A stretch of 44,945 bases of DNA, taken from PFL35 sp041550515. GTDB taxonomy: Archaea; Thermoplasmatota; E2; DHVEG-1. Below are positions 25,854-35,123 of the stretch, piece by piece. The stretch covers positions 1 through 44,945 of the forward strand of contig JBFEOQ010000007.1 of assembly GCA_041550515.1 (NCBI GenBank), in the 5' to 3' direction. Each line of letters opens with the position of its first letter. Position 1 is the stretch's first letter. Position numbers and translations under genes: made by a program. The notes beneath the pieces are model-generated. The model was given only the letters and a program-made list of their open reading frames with translations. It did not search any database and was not told the DNA's origin.

Positions 25854-27107
25854 TCAAATAAAATCATTTTCTCCAATAACATTTGGATCTATATATGCAT
25901 TTAAAGCCAATGGAAATGATTGATTTGTACCAGCGATATAGAAATTTCCTTCAATTCTTAAGATAATCCAATCAGGAATAAGTTTAAAAGAACCTGAGCT
26001 AAGATAATCTATATATGGAATATTTATTTCTGTTTTTACGCAGATTCTTTCTCCAGAATGAAATTCACATGAATCCATTAACTTCTTACCTATTAAAGTT
26101 TGATATTCATTATCCTGCCGATAAATTGAGCAATTTAAATTTTTACCTATAATACTTACATTACTTGGATTATACATACTAAAACCAACATTACATAAAA
26201 TTCCATTAATTTTTAATTTTATCTGAACTGGTATTTCAAAATCAAGTTCTTTTCCTCTAAAAACAAAATCTTTAATGTCTGGAATAATAATTGATGTATC
26301 TGTTGAAAATGATATATTTTTATTAAGCCCTGCAATCTTTGCTCCAGCAATACCTTTTAGATTTAAATTCAATATACCAAAATTAAAAGCATCATAATTA
26401 ACTATTCCTTTTGAATAAAAAATCTGAGTTTTTTTAGGTTCAACTGTACCGCCCTCAATACTTATATTTCCAATACTTACACCATTTTCAGTAATAAAAT
26501 CTAAAAAAAGATTATCTATATTATAGATAAGTGAGGTAGGATTACTAATATTGATTTCTGCTGTAAATTCGATACCTTTTTCTGATAAATCAGTAAAATA
26601 TGCATTTGTTTTAATAGTAGGTATTTCCAGATTTTCAAAAATTTTTTCAACAGAGACATATATCATTAAATCCACTGGAATTGTTTTTTTTATAAAACCT
26701 AGTAAATTTACACTGATTTCTCCAGTAATTCTATTCTTTAATACAGTAAGATTATTAGATTTTTTTAAAACAATCTTTCCAATTTCATTAAAAGTTTTTG
26801 ACTTTAATGAAGGTATATTGCCTCCGGATATCTTTAATGTTCCCAGCTCTTCATTTTCAAAATTCATAGTTGTTACTGTAAAATCTTTTATTCCTATGTC
26901 AAATCCATTAGAATTATACATTTTTAGTTTTGCATCAAGTATTACTTCCTCAGAATTAACATCAATTATATCAATAAAAACTTCTGTTTCTGGAGCATTA
27001 ATAATTTGTATATCAAGAAAAATAAAAGCTGACACGATAATATTAACAATCAATAAAATTAAGGTAAAAATTGTGATAATCTTACTTTTTTTTGGATTTA
27101 AATCCAT
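25854..27107 (-). CDS. Membrane-anchored protein with tandem LEA-2/WHy-like domains
   Basis: A 417-residue protein with one N-terminal membrane helix (IITIFTLILLIVNIIVSAFIFL) and a long extracellular part made of about three repeated LEA type-2 / WHy-like beta-sandwich units. Repeat cores are LDAKLKMYNSNGFDIGIKDF, FTAEINISNPTSLIYNIDNL and CNVGFSMYNPSNVSIIGKNL, each with the NP/NSN turn that marks the fold. Related archaeal proteins are linked to desiccation or surface protection, but function is unproven. Divergent from the carotenoid genes. Confidence 0.75.
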   Translation of the reverse strand: MDLNPKKSKIITIFTLILLIVNIIVSAFIFLDIQIINAPETEVFIDIIDVNSEEVILDAKLKMYNSNGFDIGIKDFTVTTMNFENEELGTLKISGGNIPSLKSKTFNEIGKIVLKKSNNLTVLKNRITGEISVNLLGFIKKTIPVDLMIYVSVEKIFENLEIPTIKTNAYFTDLSEKGIEFTAEINISNPTSLIYNIDNLFLDFITENGVSIGNISIEGGTVEPKKTQIFYSKGIVNYDAFNFGILNLNLKGIAGAKIAGLNKNISFSTDTSIIIPDIKDFVFRGKELDFEIPVQIKLKINGILCNVGFSMYNPSNVSIIGKNLNCSIYRQDNEYQTLIGKKLMDSCEFHSGERICVKTEINIPYIDYLSSGSFKLIPDWIILRIEGNFYIAGTNQSFPLALNAYIDPNVIGENDFI

Positions 27108-27118
27108 AAAATCAATTA

Positions 27119-27139
27119 TTATAGTATATATAACTATAA
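27119..27139. promoter_or_regulatory. Inverted repeat in the divergent promoter before crtY
   Basis: TTATAGT (27119-27125) and ACTATAA (27133-27139) flank ATATATA. It lies between the LEA/WHy gene and the lycopene cyclase gene, about 70 nt before the crtY start. The AT-only core could itself be a TATA box; a regulatory role is a guess. Confidence 0.3.
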
Positions 27140-27205
27140 AAATATTTCTTAAAAATAGAGAAAAGATATTTATAATAACATAATATTTTGGAAGTCGAGA
27201 TTTAA

Positions 27206-27907
27206 ATGATAGAATTAAACTATCTATATATCGATGTATTAATTATAACATTTCCATTAATTTTTTCTTTTGTTTGGAAATTTAAATATTACAAATTTTA
27301 CAAACCTCTTGGAGCATCAATCCTTATAGTTGGAGGTTCATACATTATTTGGGATGCTTTTGTAACTTCAAGAGGAGACTGGTGGTTCAACTATGAATAT
27401 TTATCAGGTCCAAAGATTTTAGGTTTACCAATTGAAGAAATTTTATTTTTTATTGTAGTTCCTTATGCATGTATTTTCATCTATGAAAACTTAGTATATT
27501 TTGTTGGTGATAAAGAAATTAAATTTAATAAATGGTTTTATCTAGGGATTTTTATCATATTTGTTATTATTGGTATTATTTTTTACAGACAAGAATATAC
27601 AATTCTTGCTATGTTTTCAGTTGCCTTATTTTTCTTACTATGTGCATTTTTATATCCTCAGCTTTTAAAATCTCGATTATATTGGATGTATCTTATTCTT
27701 TCATTCATTCCATTTATAATTTTTAATTATTTTTTAACATCATTAATCGTAGTTTATTACAATCCTGAAGCTATTTGGGGAATAAGATTAACAACTATTC
27801 CCCTTGAGGATTTTTTCTATAATTTTTCAATGCTTTCATTTTACCTAATGGTTTACATTTATTTCAAAAATAGATGGATTGACAAAAAAATTAAAAATAA
27901 ATCATAG
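27206..27907 (+). CDS. crtY: Lycopene beta-cyclase, fused CrtYc-CrtYd type
   Basis: A 233-residue integral membrane protein with seven or so helices and two copies of the CrtYc/d cyclase unit. The first has PKILGLPIEEILFFIVVPYACIFIYE and the second IPLEDFFYNFSMLSFYLMVYIYF; the paired P-[IL]-E-[ED]-x-[FL]-F motifs hold the catalytic acidic residues. It turns lycopene into beta-carotene, as in haloarchaea and actinobacteria. First gene of the + strand carotenoid run; crtI follows after 34 nt. Confidence 0.88.
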   Translation: MIELNYLYIDVLIITFPLIFSFVWKFKYYKFYKPLGASILIVGGSYIIWDAFVTSRGDWWFNYEYLSGPKILGLPIEEILFFIVVPYACIFIYENLVYFVGDKEIKFNKWFYLGIFIIFVIIGIIFYRQEYTILAMFSVALFFLLCAFLYPQLLKSRLYWMYLILSFIPFIIFNYFLTSLIVVYYNPEAIWGIRLTTIPLEDFFYNFSMLSFYLMVYIYFKNRWIDKKIKNKS

Positions 27908-27941
27908 TTTCATTTCAATAATTTTAGTTTAGAGGAATTAT

Positions 27942-29411
27942 ATGGAAGATAAGAAGGTAATAATAATAGGTTCAGGTTTTGGAGGTCTAGCAGCTGCGGC
28001 ACTTCTAGCACATGATAATTATAATGTAACTGTGATTGAAAAAAATGAACAACCAGGTGGGCGAGCATCAGTTTGGAAAAAAGATGGTTTTACTTTTGAT
28101 ATGGGTCCCTCCTGGTATTTAATGCCAGATGTTTTTGAAAAGTTTTTTGCTGAATTTGGAAAAAAACCTGAGGATTATATGTATTTAATTAGATTGGATC
28201 CATCATATAGGGTTTTTTTTGATAAAGATGATTATGTGGATATTTCTGCAGACATGGAAAAAAATCTAGATTTATTTGAAAAATTAGAACCTGGTGCGAA
28301 AAATAAAATGAAAGAATATCTTAGGATGAGTAAATATGAATATGATATCGCAATGAAAGACTTCATTTATAAAGAGTATAAACATATTACAGATTTTTTA
28401 AAACCTAAGCTAATTGTTGAAGGTACAAAACTTCATATGTTTGAAAAACTAGATGGTTTTATTCAAAGATTTTTCAAAAGCGAAAAAATTAGAAAAATTT
28501 TGGAGTATACAATTGTATTTTTAGGTGGGAATCCTTATGATAGTCCTGCATTATATTCTTTGATGTCACATGTTGATTTTAATATGGGTGTTTGGTATCC
28601 TAAGGGTGGAATAGGTAAACTAGTTGAAGTTATGTACAAATTAGGAGAAAAACAAGGTGCTAAGTTTATTTTTAATGAACCCGTTGAAAAAATTATTATT
28701 GAAAACAATAATGTAGTTGGTGTTAAAACAATTAAGAATGAATATAATGCAGATATTATTGTTGTTAATGCAGATTATGCTTGGGCTGAACAAAATTTAT
28801 TAGATGAAAAACATAGATCATATTCAAAAAAATATTGGAAAAAACGTAAGATTGCTCCTTCTGCATATTTATTATTTCTTGGTTTTAATAAACCAATTAA
28901 AAAATTTATTCATCATAACTTATATTTCCATAATAAATGGGAAAATCATTTTATAGATATTTTTAAAGAATTAAGGTGGCCAAAGGAATATTCATATTAT
29001 GTATCTTGTATTTCAAAGACTGATAAAAATACTGCGATAAAGAATGGAGAAAATGTTTTTGTTTTAATTCCAGTTGCACCAGGACTTATTGATTCTGAAA
29101 AAATAAGAGAAGAGTATTTTGAAAGAACTATAAAACATATGGAAACTCTTACTGGTGAAAACCTTAGGGATCATTTAATTCTAAAAAGGATTTTTGCCCA
29201 TAATGATTTTAGCAGTCGTTATAATGCTTATAAAGGTACTGCTCTAGGACTTGCTCATACTTTAAAACAAACAGCTATTTTCAGACCTAGACATGAAAGT
29301 AAAAAAGTAAAGAATCTTTATTTTACTGGACATTATAACCACCCAGGTATTGGTGTTCCAATGGTTATAATATCATCTCAAATTCTAAGAGAGGTCATTT
29401 CCAACAAATAA
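27942..29411 (+). CDS. crtI: Phytoene desaturase
   Basis: A 489-residue FAD-dependent CrtI-type desaturase, phytoene to lycopene. The N-terminal dinucleotide fold (VIIIGSGFGGLAAAALLAHD), the GGRASVWKKDGFTFDMGPSWYLMPD motif, the middle GGNPYDSPALYSLMSHVDF and GVWYPKGGIGKLVE, and the C-terminal FAD motif LYFTGHYNHPGIGVPMVIISSQ are all present. AGAGGA at 27931-27936 is the ribosome site. Membrane-associated, soluble fold. Confidence 0.95.
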   Translation: MEDKKVIIIGSGFGGLAAAALLAHDNYNVTVIEKNEQPGGRASVWKKDGFTFDMGPSWYLMPDVFEKFFAEFGKKPEDYMYLIRLDPSYRVFFDKDDYVDISADMEKNLDLFEKLEPGAKNKMKEYLRMSKYEYDIAMKDFIYKEYKHITDFLKPKLIVEGTKLHMFEKLDGFIQRFFKSEKIRKILEYTIVFLGGNPYDSPALYSLMSHVDFNMGVWYPKGGIGKLVEVMYKLGEKQGAKFIFNEPVEKIIIENNNVVGVKTIKNEYNADIIVVNADYAWAEQNLLDEKHRSYSKKYWKKRKIAPSAYLLFLGFNKPIKKFIHHNLYFHNKWENHFIDIFKELRWPKEYSYYVSCISKTDKNTAIKNGENVFVLIPVAPGLIDSEKIREEYFERTIKHMETLTGENLRDHLILKRIFAHNDFSSRYNAYKGTALGLAHTLKQTAIFRPRHESKKVKNLYFTGHYNHPGIGVPMVIISSQILREVISNK

Positions 29412-29444
29412 TTACTTTATTACCAAAATCTTTATAAGCTATTT

Positions 29445-29468
29445 TTATATTAACAATTGTTAATATAA
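29445..29468. promoter_or_regulatory. Perfect 24-bp palindrome abutting the crtB TATA box
   Basis: The half-site TTATATTAACAA is followed at once by its exact reverse complement, giving 24 bp with no mismatch. A TATA box (GTATAAATA, 29469-29477) follows directly and lies about 27 nt before the crtB ATG at 29500, fitting a leaderless crtB transcript. A protein bound here would cover the BRE/TBP site. The core TTAAC-N4-GTTAA recurs at 44250-44263. Confidence 0.6.
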
Positions 29469-29499
29469 GTATAAATAAGATTGGAAACGGAAAAAATAA

Positions 29500-30384
29500 A
29501 TGATTAATAAAACATTTTATACAATATTTCAAAAGGGGAGTAGAACATATTTCTACAGTAGTATTTTCTTCCCACCTTACATTAAAAAAGATGTATTTAC
29601 ACTATATGGTTTTGTAAGAAAAGCGGATAACTATGTTGACTCAATTCCACAAAATATAGATGCATATTATGAATTTAAAAAGAAATATTATAGCGCTCTT
29701 GACGGTAGAAAATCAAAAGATATAGTAATTGACTCATTTGTAGAGTTAATGAATAATAAAGAATTTGAGTTAAAATGGATTGATTCTTTTTTTGAATCCA
29801 TGGAAATGGATATTACAAAAAAACGTTATGATACACTAGATGAAACAAAAAAATATATTCATGGATCTGCAGAAGTAATTGGACTAATGATGGCAAAAAT
29901 AATGGATCTTTCAAAAGAATCATTCATATATTCAAAATATCTTGGACGAGCAATGCAGTATATAAACTTTATAAGAGATATTTCAGAAGATTTAAAACTC
30001 GGAAGAATTTATTTTCCAAGTACTGATCTTAATAAACATGGTTTAATAAAACTAGATTTTGATTATATTAAAAATCATAAAAATGAATTTTCAAATTTTA
30101 TTAATGAACAGTTAAATAGATATTGCAAATGGCAGAATATTGCAGAAATTGGATACAAATACATACCAAAGAGATATTTGATATCAGTAAAAACAGCATC
30201 CGAGATGTATAATTGGACAGCTCAACAGATAAATAGTGACCCAATGATAATATATACAAAAAAAGTAAAACCAATTATTATGAAGATAATTTCTACTACT
30301 ATTTTAAATTTAATAGATACTAACAAAAATAATTATACTTTAAAACCTTTTATGATAATGAAACCAACTTTAACAACAAGTTAA
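29500..30384 (+). CDS. crtB: Phytoene synthase
   Basis: A 294-residue squalene/phytoene synthase-fold enzyme joining two geranylgeranyl diphosphates. Asp-rich motifs are VRKADNYVDSI and INFIRDISEDLKLGRIYFP; RAMQYINF precedes the second motif, and TYFYSSIFFPPYIKKDVFTLYGFVR is the usual N-terminal signature. The start has no ribosome site and appears leaderless from its own TATA box, so crtB can be controlled apart from crtY-crtI. Confidence 0.95.
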   Translation: MINKTFYTIFQKGSRTYFYSSIFFPPYIKKDVFTLYGFVRKADNYVDSIPQNIDAYYEFKKKYYSALDGRKSKDIVIDSFVELMNNKEFELKWIDSFFESMEMDITKKRYDTLDETKKYIHGSAEVIGLMMAKIMDLSKESFIYSKYLGRAMQYINFIRDISEDLKLGRIYFPSTDLNKHGLIKLDFDYIKNHKNEFSNFINEQLNRYCKWQNIAEIGYKYIPKRYLISVKTASEMYNWTAQQINSDPMIIYTKKVKPIIMKIISTTILNLIDTNKNNYTLKPFMIMKPTLTTS

Positions 30385-30426
30385 TATCTTATATTTTATT
30401 TATGATTTAAAATTGGAGGATCATAA

Positions 30427-30888
30427 TTGATAAATCAAATAACAATTCTTTTATTCGTTTTTCTTGTAATAATTACCTTTTTTTTTATGGAATTTGTTGC
30501 ATGGTTTCTACATAAATATGTAATGCATGGTTTTGGATGGTATCTTCATGAGGATCATCATAGATATACTAAAGGTAGATTTGAAAAAAATGATATTTTT
30601 GGTCTTTTTTTTGCAATTCTTTCATTTTTATTAATATTCACAGGATTTTTAAATAATTTTGATATGAGATTTCCAATTGGATTTGGTGTAATGGCTTATG
30701 GAATCGGATATTTTTTAGTCCATGATACTTTTTTTCATAAAAGAATTAAAATTAAGTATAGACCAAAGAGTAAATACATTAAAAGAATTCTTAATGCTCA
30801 TACAATCCATCATCAAAAAAGCAAAGCTCATAATGGAATTTGCTTTGGATTTTTATATGCAACAAAAAAATATGAAATTAAAACATAA
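30427..30888 (+). CDS. crtZ: Beta-carotene hydroxylase (CrtZ type)
   Basis: A 153-residue di-iron membrane hydroxylase that converts beta-carotene to zeaxanthin. All four His clusters are visible: HKYVMH, HEDHH, HDTFFH and HTIHH, within about four helices. The TTG start is supported by GGAGGA at 30415-30420. It follows crtB by 42 nt. The presence of crtZ shows that hydroxylated carotenoids, not only retinal precursors, are made. Confidence 0.92.
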   Translation: MINQITILLFVFLVIITFFFMEFVAWFLHKYVMHGFGWYLHEDHHRYTKGRFEKNDIFGLFFAILSFLLIFTGFLNNFDMRFPIGFGVMAYGIGYFLVHDTFFHKRIKIKYRPKSKYIKRILNAHTIHHQKSKAHNGICFGFLYATKKYEIKT

Positions 30889-30912
30889 ACTATTTTAAAA
30901 AATTAAAAGGAT

Positions 30913-31644
30913 TTATTCTGGTATAAAACAAAAATACCAGACATCCATCTCTGTAGATCCAATATTGCCCTGAGTATCTTCTGCAGTTGCTTTGAGTGTG
31001 AAAACACCTAACCTAGGTCCAACCCATTTTAGTTCATGATATCCATTATTAGAGTTATATTCTGCAGTTCCACGAAGTTCATCATCAATAAAAATTTTTA
31101 CAATTAAGTCTTTGCTTTCATCGACATCATCATCTGTGAAAACTTGAACTGGTCTAACTCGAAAGCCACCGAAACCCATTGTATCATATATTAAATCTAA
31201 ATAGGTTGCAAATAATCTTATTCCAGAGAAATGAAAATATCCTTTTGTTGGATTTTTAATTTCAACTATTGGCGGTTCATCTTGTGCGGGATCACGTACT
31301 GTTATTGATCGTGTAATTGACCCTTGGATATTACAATATGCGATAACAGTTATAATATCACCAATTTCTGCATTAACTGTGTAGGTATAAGTAAATAAAT
31401 CATTTGTTGGTTGACTGGTATAATCCTCTGAAATAATTATTACATCGTTTACTTCAATATCAACTTTATTGACATAATGAATATTTGGTCCAGGTGTTTC
31501 ATGAGTTATTGTAACAGATAATTCTGATAAGTCTAAGTTATAATCCAACTCCATATCCAATGGTGGATGGGCAAATACATTTGTTGTTAATCCAATAGTG
31601 CTAATCAATAGCATACATATTACAAGATAATTTACATATTTCAT
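30913..31644 (-). CDS. Secreted protein with SoxZ/Ig-like domain
   Basis: A 243-residue secreted protein with signal peptide (YLVICMLLISTIGLTTNVFA). The first domain (HPPLDMELDYNLDLSELSVTITHETPGPNIHYVNKVDIEVNDV, then GDIITVIAYCNIQGS) resembles SoxZ-like or superoxide-reductase-like beta-sandwiches known as secreted proteins in methanogens. Around residue 125 (DEPPIVEIKNPTKGYFHFSG) a second Ig/PKD-like domain begins. It lies 15 nt after the sugar-dehydrogenase-like gene with a strong GGAGGAAGGA ribosome site, so both are one operon. Function unknown. Confidence 0.7.
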   Translation of the reverse strand: MKYVNYLVICMLLISTIGLTTNVFAHPPLDMELDYNLDLSELSVTITHETPGPNIHYVNKVDIEVNDVIIISEDYTSQPTNDLFTYTYTVNAEIGDIITVIAYCNIQGSITRSITVRDPAQDEPPIVEIKNPTKGYFHFSGIRLFATYLDLIYDTMGFGGFRVRPVQVFTDDDVDESKDLIVKIFIDDELRGTAEYNSNNGYHELKWVGPRLGVFTLKATAEDTQGNIGSTEMDVWYFCFIPE

Positions 31645-31659
31645 ATATTTCCTTCCTCC

Positions 31660-33195
31660 TTATTCAACTAATATTTTACGAACATCACCAGAATCTCCAA
31701 TAGGACCTAGTGTTGTTTTACTACAAACATAAAGCTCACCCTGCTCATCTTCACCAAATGATAGTATAAAACGATTGAATGGCTGATTTGGTCTAAGTTC
31801 AAAACGCTCATATAAACCTGGTTCAATTTCCTCTAAATAATATAATTTTCCATCTGGTAAAAAGAAGCTTGTACTCCAATCACCAAAAACATACTTATTT
31901 TGTAATTCAGAGGAAATACTGCCTCTGTAAACATAGCCTCCAGTAATTGATCTTCCCACGGAATGACTATATTCATGAACCGGTTTAGCAAGTGTTTCAA
32001 TATCAATTTCTAATTGATCTGCAAGATCTAAATCATATGGATGAGTTCCTTCAAGTATACGCCATCCATAGTTTTCTCCTTTTGTTACAATGTCAATTTC
32101 TTCCCATTCATCTTGTCCAACATCTGCAACCCAAAGATTACCTGTTTCATCATCAAATGAAAACTTCCAAGGATTTCTAAAACCCCATGAATAAATTTCA
32201 TCAAGACCATCGATTCCTACAAAAGGATTATCTGAAGGAATTTCATAAGGATATTCACCATCAACATCAATACGTAAAATTGAACCAAGAGCAGTATTTA
32301 TATCCTGACCATTCCCTATGATTCCATGAACATCTCCTGCTCCACCTCCATCACCAAGACCAATGTATAAATAACCATCAAGTCCAAATGCTAACTGACC
32401 ACCATTATGATTTGCTTCTGGTTGATCAATTCGAAAAATAACTTCCTCTGAGTTAGCATCAGCAACATTAGAATCTTCAGATACATGATACTCAGCAAGA
32501 ATACTTTCATGATTTATGCCTGATTCCTCTTTAGGTGAACTATAATATATAAAAAAACGACCATTTTCTTTATAATTTGGATGAAAAGCAAGTCCTAATA
32601 AACCTCGCTCGTCATAAGCAGAATCTAAACCTACAATTTTATCAGATATATCTAAAAAAGGTTCAACTTTTAACTCATCATTTTCAACAATATTAATTAT
32701 TCCTGTCTGATCAACAATAAATAATCTATTAGACCCATCTCCTGAATTAACAAGACCTATTGGCGATGTTAAACCAGTTGCAATTGTTTCAAATTCAACT
32801 GATAATTCAGAAAAAACTTTAATAAAAAATGAAAAAATAAAACCATTAACAGTTTTATCAACCTCATTTGCAGTTATTCGAATGGTAATAGGACCAAAAC
32901 CAAAGATTGGAGAACTTGATATAATTTCCGATTCTTTAGATAGTAATAAAGTTATAGACCCTGTTTTTATCTTACCAATTTTTCCTAAAAAACCACCAGA
33001 GATAGAAATACTCCATTCAATATTAGAAATATCAATATCACCATTATTTAAAATCTCAACTTCAATACGAGAAAATTTGCTTTTTATATTCCCAATTTTA
33101 ATCTCATTATTTTGAATATTTGTATTCATCAAACCAATTGTATTATTAACTAAAAAAATAATAAATATTATTAATGCAAATATCTGAATTCTCAT
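31660..33195 (-). CDS. Secreted PQQ-dependent sugar dehydrogenase-like protein
   Basis: A 511-residue secreted protein. I start it at the ATG at 33195, since GGAGG lies 9 nt upstream and the product begins with a signal peptide (MRIQIFALIIFIIFLVNNTIG). Residues to about 125 are an N-terminal beta-sandwich extension not normal for the family. From FETIATGLTSPIGLVNSGDG onward is a six-bladed propeller of the glucose/sorbosone dehydrogenase group: ERGLLGLAFHPNY, NHNGGQLAFGLDGYLYIGLGDGG, YSWGFRNPWKFSFD, WVADVGQDEWEEID. Cofactor and substrate inferred from the family; a PQQ pathway is not in view. Confidence 0.88.
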   Translation of the reverse strand: MRIQIFALIIFIIFLVNNTIGLMNTNIQNNEIKIGNIKSKFSRIEVEILNNGDIDISNIEWSISISGGFLGKIGKIKTGSITLLLSKESEIISSSPIFGFGPITIRITANEVDKTVNGFIFSFFIKVFSELSVEFETIATGLTSPIGLVNSGDGSNRLFIVDQTGIINIVENDELKVEPFLDISDKIVGLDSAYDERGLLGLAFHPNYKENGRFFIYYSSPKEESGINHESILAEYHVSEDSNVADANSEEVIFRIDQPEANHNGGQLAFGLDGYLYIGLGDGGGAGDVHGIIGNGQDINTALGSILRIDVDGEYPYEIPSDNPFVGIDGLDEIYSWGFRNPWKFSFDDETGNLWVADVGQDEWEEIDIVTKGENYGWRILEGTHPYDLDLADQLEIDIETLAKPVHEYSHSVGRSITGGYVYRGSISSELQNKYVFGDWSTSFFLPDGKLYYLEEIEPGLYERFELRPNQPFNRFILSFGEDEQGELYVCSKTTLGPIGDSGDVRKILVE

Positions 33196-33404
33196 AAATA
33201 AAACCTCCACCTGTTGATTATAAAAATGATAAAATGGCTATTTAAATGTTACCCATATATATTTTTTAAAAATTATATAAGAATAATGTTTTCTAAGATT
33301 GTAGTAAAATAACTATTAATAACTAACATGCAAGTTCTGAATTAAAAATCAATCTAGGGTTAAATTAATAACTTGAATATATATGTTATTATTAAAAAAA
33401 GTCA

Positions 33405-34335
33405 ATGTTAATCATGAAGAAAAAAATAAAATTAATTATTGAACTAGGGAGACTACGATTTTTAGCAGGTGGATTTTTTCTATATACAATGGGTATACTA
33501 TTAGCAATCAATTCTAGAGTTGAATTTTCATTTTTATATTTTATTTTTGGTTATGCAATAATGCTTCCAGCACATCTTTCATTATCATATAGTAATAATT
33601 ATTTTGACATTGAAGTTGATACATTTAATAACCCTATTTCAATTTCCGGTGGAACAAAAATATTAATTGAAAATCCAGAATTTAAGACCTCTTTGTAAAA
33701 AAATTGCATTAGGACTTATTATCCTATCAATTTTTCTTGGTTTTGTTTTTATATTATTATTTTCTTTTCCAATTATATTTCTTGGATTTATTATAATTGG
33801 AAATCTACTAGGCTGGTTTTATACAGCACAACCTGTAAAACTTGCATATAGAGGTCTTGGTGAAATTGCTAATATGATAAACATGGGGTTTTTAATGCCT
33901 GGGATTGGATATTGGACGATGAGTGGAAATATAGATTTATTTTTCTTAATTTTTGCATTTGCGTTTTTAATATATGGTTTAAATTTCATGATAATAGTTG
34001 AAACACCAGATATGGAAGGTGACAAAAAAGCAAAGAAAAAAAACCTTGTTACTAAAATCGGTAGAAAAAATAGCTATAAAATAACAATTATATGTTTGCT
34101 TTGTGCTTCATTATATTTTATAATAATTGCTTATCTTAAAATATTTAATACAAAAATTAATTATTATGTAATATTTTTATTATCACTTTTCCCATTAATT
34201 ATTGCTATTTATGGATGGTTAAAAAAACCATTTTTAATAAATATCGCTTCTAAAATCGCCCGTAACAACATGTATGCGTTGTTATTTCTTATTTTTTCAA
34301 TTAATATTTATTTTTTTGTAAACGCCTATATATAA
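33405..34335 (+). pseudogene. UbiA-family prenyltransferase, interrupted by a 1-nt frameshift
   Basis: Two overlapping frames make one UbiA-type membrane enzyme of about 309 residues. Frame one (33405-33698) gives the first Asp motif NNYFDIEVD and GGTKILIENPE; frame two continues LRPLCKKIALG through seven helices with the second Asp motif VETPDMEGDKKAKKKN. Removing one T from TTT at 33681-33683 joins them cleanly (PEL-RPL). Either a real lesion or an assembly error. Such enzymes prenylate aromatic or polyprenyl acceptors; location beside carotenoid genes allows a lycopene elongase or quinone role, unresolved. A TATATATG box lies 26 nt before the ATG at 33405, giving a leaderless start. Confidence 0.75.
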
Positions 34336-34442
34336 CATATACATAAATATATTTTATTAGATTAATTATAATCGGCAAGCAATAATACAAAGAAAAATTT
34401 AATAGGTTAAATTTTATATTATTTATTGGGAGTTTATAAGAT

Positions 34443-35123
34443 ATGTCAAGAAATAAAATCATTATATCAATAATATTTTTGATTATTTTACTAACTTCAA
34501 CTATAGCATCTGCACATGTTCCTTACATTGAAGGATCTGATTATTCAGAACAAAATCCAAAAATTGTTTGGAAAATGATTGAATTTTCAAAGGCTTTTTA
34601 TAGCTGGCTTGAAAATGATGGAATTAATCCTTGTGAAGATATTGATGTATTTAAATTCAAGATAAAGAGCAATCCAAAGAATGTATATATTGAATTAATA
34701 GTACCCGTTTTTGAGGAATATTATAAGGATTTTGTTCCTTGGTTTGCACTTGTAGGACCTAATCTTCCAATTCCTGATCAAGAATTACCATTTGATTTAC
34801 CAGATGGATACGGAGCAATAGTTAAAGAAAATGTAGAACCAGGAACTGAAAGAGAAACATTTTATGAGCCATTTGGAGGTAAATCATATTATTATGGTCC
34901 CATTCTTGATATGAATATATCAGAACCTGGGACTTATTATATTTATTGCTGGGATCCTCATTCTCAAGGTGGTGATTATGTTTTAGTTATTGGTAAAGGT
35001 GAATTTTTCGGACCTATTGATATAATTCGTTCAATTATTAATACAATTATAATAAGAAATAATGGTGAACTTCATATTCTAAATATTTTTAACTATGGGA
35101 AATTCTTTTTTACATTGGTCTAA
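34443..35123 (+). CDS. Secreted protein of unknown function
   Basis: A 226-residue secreted protein: signal peptide (KIIISIIFLIILLTSTIASA), then mixed beta segments with conserved-looking phrases KAFYSWLENDG, ELIVPVFEEYYKDFVPWFALVGP, PFDLPDGYGAIV and GTYYIYCWDPHSQGGDYVLVIGKGE, typical of an extracellular beta-sandwich. I do not recognise the family. It converges on the heliorhodopsin gene, overlapping its last 14 nt. An AT-rich gap with a weak GGGAG precedes the ATG. Confidence 0.65.
   Translation: MSRNKIIISIIFLIILLTSTIASAHVPYIEGSDYSEQNPKIVWKMIEFSKAFYSWLENDGINPCEDIDVFKFKIKSNPKNVYIELIVPVFEEYYKDFVPWFALVGPNLPIPDQELPFDLPDGYGAIVKENVEPGTERETFYEPFGGKSYYYGPILDMNISEPGTYYIYCWDPHSQGGDYVLVIGKGEFFGPIDIIRSIINTIIIRNNGELHILNIFNYGKFFFTLV

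Noticed and set aside
26551..27183. Plus-strand frame of 210 codons inside the LEA/WHy gene
   Set aside because: Long but purely antisense; Ser/Phe/Ile-rich without any domain, while the minus strand shows repeated domains and a membrane anchor.
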